IMG/VR virus record: IMGVR_UViG_3300010885_017259
Location: 1 to 34,880 of that record
DNA length: 34,880 nucleotides
Source of the DNA: a virus
Reading direction: 5' to 3' (one strand)
Position numbers and translations under genes: made by a program. Each line of letters begins with the position of its first letter. The first letter of the stretch is position 1. The notes below the pieces were generated by a model. That model had not been told where the DNA came from and did no database searches. It saw only the letters and a list, made by a program, of their open reading frames with translations. Positions 14,166 through 21,036 of this stretch are shown piece by piece.

Positions 14166-14612
14166 TTAAAGTCCAAGTTCTTTTTCAGTCAATATTTGAA
14201 ATTGCCATCCATGTTCCTTACAGAATAGGTCGGCTGCTCTCCACTTCTCTTGGTTAATGGCGTAAGTTGCCGCCTCTTGAATGAATCGTTTTGTCTGCCG
14301 TTTCTGTACTGGCATCTTGGTTTGAGCGTTTGGCTTGACCTCAATCATTACAGTTTTTATCAGGCCAGTTTTCACTTTGAGTTTTGCAACAAAATCAGGG
14401 TAATACTTGTGCATTCTGTTGTCCACTGGAGACTTGTAAGGAATTGATAATTCTTCGGAAGCCCACCAAATCACGTTTGGATTGTCATCAAAATATTTCA
14501 TAACCCTGAGTTCCCACGAAGAACGATAAATGATGTTTGACGCATCTCCGTTATATTTCGCTGGGTTCTTTGGTTTGAATATTCCTTTGTATGTTTTATT
14601 TAAGGAAGTCAT
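14166..14612 (-). CDS. 4: Head completion protein, TnsA-like nuclease fold (gp4-like)
   Basis: A 148-residue protein collinear with T4 gp4 (150 residues). The N-terminus KGIFKPKNPAKYNGDASNII and YRSSWELRVMKYFDDNPNVI (about 29-48) match the gp4 pattern (GKFKVTNPSKYVGD... YRSLWERQVFRWFD). HKYYPDFVAKLK and TVMIEVKPNAQ supply the Asp and ExK residues of the TnsA-like nuclease fold. T4 gp4 works in head completion after packaging, before tail attachment. The start codon lies on the other side of a short divergent region shared with the gp48-type gene; no ribosome site is evident. Confidence 0.88.
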   Translation of the reverse strand: MTSLNKTYKGIFKPKNPAKYNGDASNIIYRSSWELRVMKYFDDNPNVIWWASEELSIPYKSPVDNRMHKYYPDFVAKLKVKTGLIKTVMIEVKPNAQTKMPVQKRQTKRFIQEAATYAINQEKWRAADLFCKEHGWQFQILTEKELGL

Positions 14613-14619
14613 ATAAATA
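14612..14619 (+). promoter_or_regulatory. T4-type late promoter (TATAAATA) for the baseplate operon
   Basis: A perfect TATAAATA in the 32-base divergent gap between the gp4-type gene (minus) and the gp48-type gene (plus). The start codon at 14645 is 25 bases downstream, with AGGAC at 14635-14639 as ribosome site. The octamer and spacing match T4 late promoters. It probably drives the whole + strand baseplate run. Confidence 0.85.
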
Positions 14620-14644
14620 TATAGTAAATTCTATAGGACCACAA

Positions 14645-15841
14645 ATGGCACTTTTCTCCTTAACGGACATAAATTTCAAACCGGACGCTACAAGAAATTT
14701 CAAATCATTGAATTCTTATAGTGTCGATAATAAAAGATATCCAATAGACCTTGGCGCAACAGATAAAGGACACTATATGATGTTTTTTATCAATGTCCAA
14801 AAACGAACACAATTTCAAGCTAATTATGATAACTCTGGTGCAAAGCCAGCGGTTCTAGAAAATGCAGAAAGAAATAAAAATAACACAATAGGAAGTGCCT
14901 TAGCAACTTTAGTTGAAGGTGCTCGTGAACTTGGTGATGAAATAACAAAAACTGGACCTGTAGCACGCCTGCTGGCAAATAATCGAGAAACTGTGGATGT
15001 GATTGATAAAGCTGTTGGTCAAGATTTCAGTGCTGGCATAAAAGAGCTGAAAGGTGGAAATCTCTTTCGTTCCATTAAAAGAACAAAAGATACAATTGCC
15101 TTGTATATGCCAGACACATTGAATTTTAATTATCAACAGAGTTATTCAGACGTTTCACTAACTGATGCTTTTGGTATACCGGGTGCTCTTGCTCAAGGTG
15201 CTGCGGCAGGTTTAGATGCTTACAATGATTATAAAGCAACAGGCAGAGTTAATCTTCAAAACATGTCTCCTTTTGCAGTTGCAGCTTTAACATCAAAATT
15301 TGGTGGTTCTCAAGGACCACTCTTTACTGCATTAACTTCGGCAACTGGTGGTGTGATTGCACAGAATCCACAATTAGAGTTAATTTATAGTAAGCCACAA
15401 TTTAGACAATTTAGATTTTCTTTTATGTTCTATCCAAGGAGTCAAAGAGAGGCTAGAGAAGTTATTGACATTATTGAAATGTTTAAATATCACCAAGCAC
15501 CAGAATTATTGAATGGTACTTATGGTAGATTTTTAGTTCCACCATCTGAATTTGATATTCAGTTTATGTATAATGGCCAAGAGAATGAAAACATTCCAAA
15601 AGTCTCAACATGCGTTCTGACAAATGTTGATATTAATTATGCACCAACAGGCACATTTGCTGCCTACGAAACGGCCGATTCCAATTCACCAACAAAAGGT
15701 GGAACAGGTATGCCAGTTGGTATTGGTTTAGACTTATCCTTTACTGAGACAGAAATTATTACCAAGAATTATTATAATCCAGCTTTAAGACGAAGCGCTT
15801 CAAGTGAAATTACTGGCGGCGGTGGCGGAGGAGCTCAGTAA
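14645..15841 (+). CDS. 48: Baseplate tail-tube cap protein (gp48-like)
   Basis: A 398-residue protein. The N-terminus SLTDINFKPDATRNFKSLNS and RYPIDLGATDKGHYMMFFIN match T4 gp48, which caps the baseplate and, with gp54, starts tube assembly. Residues 270-300 (FRQFRFSFMFYPRSQREARE) and the following GRFLVPPSEFDIQF reproduce the conserved tube-like fold. A Gly-rich tail ends the protein. The start at 14645 is chosen over an earlier in-frame ATG (14591) because the latter lies upstream of the TATAAATA promoter and within the divergent gene, while AGGAC precedes 14645. The stop overlaps the next ATG. Confidence 0.88.
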   Translation: MALFSLTDINFKPDATRNFKSLNSYSVDNKRYPIDLGATDKGHYMMFFINVQKRTQFQANYDNSGAKPAVLENAERNKNNTIGSALATLVEGARELGDEITKTGPVARLLANNRETVDVIDKAVGQDFSAGIKELKGGNLFRSIKRTKDTIALYMPDTLNFNYQQSYSDVSLTDAFGIPGALAQGAAAGLDAYNDYKATGRVNLQNMSPFAVAALTSKFGGSQGPLFTALTSATGGVIAQNPQLELIYSKPQFRQFRFSFMFYPRSQREAREVIDIIEMFKYHQAPELLNGTYGRFLVPPSEFDIQFMYNGQENENIPKVSTCVLTNVDINYAPTGTFAAYETADSNSPTKGGTGMPVGIGLDLSFTETEIITKNYYNPALRRSASSEITGGGGGGAQ

Positions 15842-16488
15842 TGGCAAAATACTTTAAACATTTCCCAAAAGTTTATTATACTCCAAACTCCGAAATGGAA
15901 TCTTTGGATGTTTTAACTAACATCACAACAAGATTTTCTTTTGAACAGGAGTTTAAGAAAAACAGTTCTGTTTATTATGAGTATAGTGTTGAAGATGGTG
16001 AAACACCTGAAATTGTTGCTGCTAAAATTTATGGTTCTTCCGAAAAACATTGGATTATTATGAACCTTAATGACATTGTTGATCCAATGTATGATTGGCC
16101 TCTTACACAAAGAAACGTTATTAAATACATTGAAGCTAAATATTCGGCCAATGCAGCTGCCGGTCAAACAGGTTACGAATGGGCGGTACAAACCACACAT
16201 TCTTATTATCGAATTGAAACACAAACAGAACCAGTTTCTGGTATATCTACGATAATTAAAAAAGAAATCGATTCTGCAACGTATGCTAATGTTGCATCTT
16301 CAACAACAACTTATACATTACCTGATAGTAATACCATAACGATTGATATTGGCAAAGAGTTTAAAACATATTATGAATATGAAGTTGAAGCTAATGATGC
16401 TAAAAGGTCAATCAAAATTTTAAAACCTGAATTAGTTGATGTTGTTGAAAAAGAATTTAAACGTGTGATTGTTGATATCATTGTATGA
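15841..16488 (+). CDS. 53: Baseplate wedge protein gp53
   Basis: A 215-residue protein with a typical gp53 layout. Residues 1-45 (YFKHFPKVYYTP, NITTRFSFEQEFKK) are followed by a LysM-like fold: YYEYSVEDGETPEIVAAKIY and SEKHWIIMNLNDIVDPMYDW, then PLTQRNVIKYIEAKY. T4 gp53 (196 residues) binds gp6/gp7/gp25 wedges together to close the baseplate ring around the hub. The C-terminal third is strand-rich. It overlaps gp48 by one base and gp27 by four. Confidence 0.9.
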   Translation: MAKYFKHFPKVYYTPNSEMESLDVLTNITTRFSFEQEFKKNSSVYYEYSVEDGETPEIVAAKIYGSSEKHWIIMNLNDIVDPMYDWPLTQRNVIKYIEAKYSANAAAGQTGYEWAVQTTHSYYRIETQTEPVSGISTIIKKEIDSATYANVASSTTTYTLPDSNTITIDIGKEFKTYYEYEVEANDAKRSIKILKPELVDVVEKEFKRVIVDIIV

Positions 16489-17819
16489 ACGAAAACCAGT
16501 TGCTACAACCTACAGATTTTGATATTCGGAGATTGGATCTGGTAACAAAATTTGGGTCAGTTGATTTACGTGGCATGTTTGAAGAAATCAACCTGTATGA
16601 TAGTATGTTGGCGCCATGTGCAACCGGCAATATGTTGATTGTCGATGCCATTGGCCTATCACAAAAATTACTATTAGATGGAACAGAATATTTGTTGGTG
16701 GAAATTGACAAGGGTGATGGCCTTTTTCCAATAAAAAGAAAGTATCGTGTTCATAGCCAAACAGATAGAAAAACTATGAATCAAACCAGTGAGAGTTATA
16801 TTTTAAAGTTTTCTTCGGAAGAATTAATTTTCTCTGAGCAACAAAGAGTCAGTCATTATTATGAAGGCACATATACGGAAATTATTTTGGCTATTTTTAG
16901 GGATTATTTAAAACCCGATAATGCAACATTAACTGGTGTTTATGACGCTTCAAATGGTTTGAATAAGGTAGTTATACCAAACTTAAAACCATTTGATGCT
17001 ATTCAATGGTGTGTCAAAAGAGCTTTAAATAATAATTCTAAACCAAATTTCATGTTCTTTCAAAACAATGATGGTTACAATTTAAGCACATTAGATACAA
17101 TTATGTCTAGTGAACCACTTTTAAATTTGACGTTCTCTGTTAAAAACTTGCCCGATGGAACATTAAATGAAGAAATGATTGGCGTTAGACACATGCAAGT
17201 AATGACACAATCGGACTTCATAAAAAATACTAGAGCTGGTGTATATTCTGGTAGTGTTGTTGGTTTTGATCCAGTAACTAGAACGTTGAAGAAGACAAGT
17301 TACACCTTCAATGATATATACGAAGGTTCGGCTCATGCTAATCGAAATAGAATTGTAGCAAAATCTCAAACCAAATATGGCAATAGTAACTATGATATGG
17401 ATAACTCCAGAAAAATATTTTATTTGGATACAACTGAGCGACAAACTACTGCATACATTAATGAAAATGATCCAGAGCCTTTGCAGAATCAAGACACTCC
17501 TCAACAATACATTTTTCAACGAGAATCAATTCTGCAAAATTTTGTGAGTCAACGATTAAGACTGGTTATTCCTGGTAACTTTGCGGTAACATCTGGAAAA
17601 ACATTGTATCTAAATGTACCACGTAGAGGTTTCGATTCAGATGATACAGATAATTTTGATGTTACGTTAAAGGGCAAATACGCTATTTTGGCTACAAGAC
17701 ATATGATACGACATAATAGGTTTGAAACCATTGTGGAAGCGGTAACAGATTCAACTGAAAGACCTGAATTTACTGCAAATCAGCAGGAGATGGATAAACA
17801 AATGGAATCGTTTAAGTAA
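16485..17819 (+). CDS. 27: Baseplate hub protein (gp27-like)
   Basis: A 444-residue protein corresponding to T4 gp27 (391 residues), the trimeric hub ring that carries the central spike and connects to the tail tube. The N-terminal half has IRRLDLVTKFGSVDLRGMFE, NLYDSMLAPCATGNMLIVDA and KRKYRVHSQTDRKTMNQTSE, consistent with the gp27 tube-like domains. VIPNLKPFDAIQWCVKRALN (about 165-184) is a recognisable gp27 block. The C-terminal part (about 340-420) contains LRLVIPGNFAVTSGKTLYLN. It overlaps gp53 upstream and the gp5-type OB protein downstream by one base. Confidence 0.88.
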   Translation: MNENQLLQPTDFDIRRLDLVTKFGSVDLRGMFEEINLYDSMLAPCATGNMLIVDAIGLSQKLLLDGTEYLLVEIDKGDGLFPIKRKYRVHSQTDRKTMNQTSESYILKFSSEELIFSEQQRVSHYYEGTYTEIILAIFRDYLKPDNATLTGVYDASNGLNKVVIPNLKPFDAIQWCVKRALNNNSKPNFMFFQNNDGYNLSTLDTIMSSEPLLNLTFSVKNLPDGTLNEEMIGVRHMQVMTQSDFIKNTRAGVYSGSVVGFDPVTRTLKKTSYTFNDIYEGSAHANRNRIVAKSQTKYGNSNYDMDNSRKIFYLDTTERQTTAYINENDPEPLQNQDTPQQYIFQRESILQNFVSQRLRLVIPGNFAVTSGKTLYLNVPRRGFDSDDTDNFDVTLKGKYAILATRHMIRHNRFETIVEAVTDSTERPEFTANQQEMDKQMESFK

Positions 17820-18937
17820 TGAAGACAGAATATAAACAACACCAAGGTATGTACCATGGTATCATTGAAGATATTGACGACCCGTTAAAACTGCATCGTT
17901 TGAGGGTTAGAGTTATTGAAATACACGATGATGATAAACAAAGAATTCCAACTACAACGTTGCCGTGGTTTCAGCCATTATTTGCAGTAAACAATTCTGA
18001 TAAAGCTTCTGCACCTAAACTTGGTGATTGGGTTTTGGTGTATTTTCCTGATCCTGATTCTGCACAATTCGGTTATGTGATGGGTGTAATTCCTGGTATT
18101 GTATCTGAAGAAGAAGTGCCAGAACTTGTGGTAACAGCAAAAAGACCAGTTAAACCGGCCGGTGATCCAGCGGGAAATGTAGGTTATCCCTCAACTGCAC
18201 CAACAGGTAGAAGTGTTGTCACGGGCACTGGTGTTGATAGAACAAACAACAAACTTATTCATGTTTGTGATATTACAATTGAAACAGACCGAGTTGTTGG
18301 TGCTGTAACAAGACAATTTAGTGAAGTTGTGGCCGCAATTAAAGCTGCAATAGCTGCTTTACTGAAGACTCTTGGAGCTACAGATAGGTCTGGCGAAGTT
18401 TTGAAACTTACTGAAATTGCTAAAAATATTGCAAGAGAAATAAAAAAAGTTACTGATTTTATTAAGGACATTAATCAAACAATTGCCGGTTATTTAAAAA
18501 TTGTTGCAAAGATTAGAGCAATGATTGCGTACATCTTAAACTTGCCTGCAAAATTATTAGCTGAGTTCCAACAATGTTTGGCCAACTTATATAAATCATT
18601 ACTTGCTGGTTTTACAACAGGTTTTGCTGATATTGGTTTAGTTTCTGATTTAAAAGAATTGGCCACTGCTGTTAATGAAGTTGGTACTGAAATTGCGGAA
18701 GTTGCTAAACAAGGTGCTATTTTGGCCAGTACGCCACAACAATTAGGTGCAGTTCTTGTGGCACCATCAAGTGCGGCCGACATTAAAGCATCCGAAACCG
18801 CATTTACAAATTACATGGCATCACCTACAGCATACAGTTCATTGGTGCCATCTACATCGTCTTTGACAGCATCAACAGAAGCAACAGCTATTTCTAATGC
18901 TAATATCACAGACCCAACTAATGCGAAACTGGCTTAA
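17819..18937 (+). CDS. 5: gp5-type OB-fold hub protein lacking the lysozyme domain
   Basis: A 372-residue protein. Residues about 9-95 are the gp5 OB-fold domain: GMYHGIIEDIDDPLKLHRLR, VRVIEIHD, LPWFQPLF and GDWVLVYFPDPDSAQFGYVM, which docks on the gp27 ring. A Pro/Gly linker follows, then residues about 140-310 with long amphipathic helices (VVAAIKAAIAALLKTLG, EIKKVTDFIKDINQTIAGYL, LPAKLLAEFQQCLANLYK). The T4 gp5 lysozyme domain and the beta-helix needle are both absent; the needle is encoded by the next gene. This is thus a split gp5. The helical part is unlike anything in T4 gp5 and has no assigned role. Confidence 0.85.
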   Translation: MKTEYKQHQGMYHGIIEDIDDPLKLHRLRVRVIEIHDDDKQRIPTTTLPWFQPLFAVNNSDKASAPKLGDWVLVYFPDPDSAQFGYVMGVIPGIVSEEEVPELVVTAKRPVKPAGDPAGNVGYPSTAPTGRSVVTGTGVDRTNNKLIHVCDITIETDRVVGAVTRQFSEVVAAIKAAIAALLKTLGATDRSGEVLKLTEIAKNIAREIKKVTDFIKDINQTIAGYLKIVAKIRAMIAYILNLPAKLLAEFQQCLANLYKSLLAGFTTGFADIGLVSDLKELATAVNEVGTEIAEVAKQGAILASTPQQLGAVLVAPSSAADIKASETAFTNYMASPTAYSSLVPSTSSLTASTEATAISNANITDPTNAKLA

Positions 18938-18942
18938 ATAAT

Positions 18943-19752
18943 ATGGCAATTACTAATGAATATTCTCCACCAGATTATAGTTGGAGACAAAGAGAGTCTG
19001 AGGCTTCGGTAGAAAATCCTCCAAAATATCCTGACAATAACGTTACACAAACAAAATCGGGACACTTATTTGAATTAGATGATACGTTTGACCGTGAACG
19101 TATCCGCATTCACCACAGAACAGGTACATTCATTGAAATGCATTCTAATGGTGATGAGACACATAAAATCGAAGGCGATGGTTATGAAATCATTGCTGGT
19201 AACAAATACGTACACATTACTGGATTTTGTAACATCACTATTGAAGGTGATGCTATTGTCAATGTTAAGGGCAATAAAACAGAATTGATTGAAGGCAATT
19301 TGAATCAAGTTGTTAAAGGTGATTACACACAAGTTGTTAAAGGTGAATCTAGAATTTTAGCCGATGGTAATATGACTGTTGGATGTGGTTCTGACTTTCT
19401 TGGTTCTCTGAGGTTAGTTACTGGTGACCACATGAGACTTGAGGGTGACCTATCAGTTAATGGTGGTATCTCCGCAACAAACATTACTAGCGAAAACTGG
19501 GTTGCAGCTGGCGTTGGTGTAAATGCAGGACCATCCGGTTTTGTTTCTATACTTGGTGGTTTGGCTGTAGGTTTTCCAATTGCTATTCCAGGTTCTGTGA
19601 CTGCTGCTGTGCAAGTTAAAGCACCACTTGGTTCATTTGGCACAATGTCAGCCGTATTGATGACTGATATGATTAATACAAAAATATTTGACACACATAT
19701 TCATATGGCTAAAGGTCCAACTTCTCCACCAATTTCTGGTCCAATGATTTAA
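18943..19752 (+). CDS. Central spike beta-helix protein with HxH tip
   Basis: A 269-residue protein equivalent to the gp5 C-terminal needle. After a short head (SPPDYSWRQRESEASVENPP) and DTFDRERIRIHHRTGTFIEM, residues about 65-150 are regular octad-like repeats (GDAIVNVKGNKTELIEGNLN, QVVKGDYTQVVKGES) as in the trimeric VgrG/gp5 beta-helix. The end reads FDTHIHMAKGPTSPPISGPM: His-252 and His-254 form the HxH motif that binds iron at the apex in P2 gpV-type spikes, followed by their T-S-P-P. The needle would puncture the outer membrane. T4 gp5 lacks this tip and uses the separate gp5.4. Confidence 0.85.
   Translation: MAITNEYSPPDYSWRQRESEASVENPPKYPDNNVTQTKSGHLFELDDTFDRERIRIHHRTGTFIEMHSNGDETHKIEGDGYEIIAGNKYVHITGFCNITIEGDAIVNVKGNKTELIEGNLNQVVKGDYTQVVKGESRILADGNMTVGCGSDFLGSLRLVTGDHMRLEGDLSVNGGISATNITSENWVAAGVGVNAGPSGFVSILGGLAVGFPIAIPGSVTAAVQVKAPLGSFGTMSAVLMTDMINTKIFDTHIHMAKGPTSPPISGPMI
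19306..19346 (+). repeat. 24-base tandem duplication in the spike repeats
   Basis: A 17-base word beginning CAAGTTGTTAAAGGT occurs at 19306-19322 and again at 19330-19346, a 24-base period that encodes one beta-helix octad (NQVVKGDY / TQVVKGES). The near-identity at DNA level suggests a recent duplication of a repeat unit, or a change of needle length. Confidence 0.7.
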
Positions 19753-19762
19753 GGAATATATT

Positions 19763-20620
19763 ATGGCTTCTTTGTTTTCCCGATTAAATTATAACTACGT
19801 AGATACCAATTCAGTTATTAGTGAATTATCTACTGAAGTAAGAACGACACTAGATTCTATGCCGAAGATGTTGACTTCTTGGCAAGCTGCTGATTTAGCT
19901 AATAATGATACTGGTGGTTACTTTATTAATCCTTGTGCTAATGTGACAAGTAATATTTGGAGTGTATCTAATAATTTGGTGAATGTTGCAAACTCACTAC
20001 AAGGCTCAGGTAATTTGACTGGTCTGTGGACTCATATTCGTAGCACCTTTGCTTACATCAGTAATAGCGCAACCGGTAACACACAAGCTGGTGACTTTCT
20101 CGCTCACACGAACAGAATTTCAGGTGTGACTTCTATAACAGTATCATCTGACCAAGGTGTTGCAAATTTACCACATTATGAGACTGCCGTTCAGACAGGC
20201 AAAGCAGTAGTCTCATTAATTTACCAAACAGAAGGTGTATCCAACAATGCGCCAATTATGGGCAACTTTACGAGTTTGTTTGTGGCTAATGATTTGATAT
20301 CAATCTACAATACTGTGGTCACATATGCAAATACAATTAACAGTAGTATTTCGATTTCAGGCTCTGGTAGCGAAATGGATCCATTCATTAGAACTTCCAA
20401 TTTGACATTCAACACAGTAAATGCCATAGCAACCACAGCTAATTCTGCTAACTCCATCTTCTATGACCGCAGAGTCCATGATGAGCAGTTTTATAAGAAT
20501 TCGTTAAGTATTCTTACAGACTACAAAAAGGCTCGTGGTGTTGGAAGTACAGGTCAAACAGAAGACTTTTTAATTAAAAATTATATTGGCTCAAGTAAAC
20601 TATTATCTAGGATAGGTTGA
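19763..20620 (+). CDS. Baseplate-operon protein of unknown function
   Basis: A 285-residue protein rich in Ser, Thr and Asn, with no cysteine cluster or membrane segment (MASLFSRLNYNYVDTNSVIS; PKMLTSWQAADLANNDTGGY; FYDRRVHDEQFYKNSLSILT). Alternating short helices and polar stretches suggest a virion protein. It sits between the spike gene and gp25, where T4 has no equivalent. A hub- or wedge-associated role is inferred from location only. It has a GGAATAT ribosome-like site before the ATG at 19763. Confidence 0.75.
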   Translation: MASLFSRLNYNYVDTNSVISELSTEVRTTLDSMPKMLTSWQAADLANNDTGGYFINPCANVTSNIWSVSNNLVNVANSLQGSGNLTGLWTHIRSTFAYISNSATGNTQAGDFLAHTNRISGVTSITVSSDQGVANLPHYETAVQTGKAVVSLIYQTEGVSNNAPIMGNFTSLFVANDLISIYNTVVTYANTINSSISISGSGSEMDPFIRTSNLTFNTVNAIATTANSANSIFYDRRVHDEQFYKNSLSILTDYKKARGVGSTGQTEDFLIKNYIGSSKLLSRIG

Positions 20621-20627
20621 ATAAATA
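20620..20627 (+). promoter_or_regulatory. NATAAATA late-promoter-like element before gp25
   Basis: AATAAATA, one mismatch from TATAAATA and matching the NATAAATA late-promoter pattern described for cyanophage S-PM2. It begins at the last base of the upstream TGA stop and lies four bases before the gp25 ATG, which has no close Shine-Dalgarno. The spacing would place the transcript start at the start codon. Confidence 0.45.
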
Positions 20628-20631
20628 GAAA

Positions 20632-21036
20632 ATGGCAATAGGAATAACCACAACCGTAAGAGAATATCGTGACTTGGATTTGAATTTTAAGATTCATCCA
20701 ATCAGGAAAGATATCAATAAACATACTGCTGAGATGGCGGTAATCAATTCCATTAAGAATTTGGTACTGACTCAGCATTATGAAGTGCCTTTTCAACCAG
20801 AAATTGGTTGTAATATCCAAAAGTTACTATTTGAACCTTTGGATCCAGTATCGGCAACTCTCATTCAACGTGAGATAACGCAAACAATTCAAAACTTTGA
20901 GCCTAGAGTTAGTGTCTCAAAGGTACAAGTATTTCCAGATTATGATAAGAATGGTTTTAGGATTGCGATGGAATTTTTCATTGTCAACAGAACCGAACCA
21001 GTAACAATACAATTTTTCTTAGAACGAGTACGATAA
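20632..21036 (+). CDS. 25: Baseplate wedge protein gp25
   Basis: A 134-residue protein of the gp25/gpW family (T4 gp25 is 132 residues). The blocks are clear: YRDLDLNFKIHPIRKDINK, AVINSIKNLVLTQHYEVPFQ, then PEIGCNIQKLLFEPLDPVSA and LIQREITQTIQNFEPRV. It lies in the inner baseplate, contacts gp6 and gp53 and triggers sheath assembly; the fold is lysozyme-like without activity. The adjacent order 25 then 6 is typical of contractile tails. The stop is followed immediately by the gp6 start. Confidence 0.95.
   Translation: MAIGITTTVREYRDLDLNFKIHPIRKDINKHTAEMAVINSIKNLVLTQHYEVPFQPEIGCNIQKLLFEPLDPVSATLIQREITQTIQNFEPRVSVSKVQVFPDYDKNGFRIAMEFFIVNRTEPVTIQFFLERVR

Noticed and set aside
18934-18940. TTAAATA just before the spike gene as a promoter
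   Set aside because: Two mismatches from TATAAATA, partly formed by the upstream stop codon and only two bases from the ATG; too weak to call.
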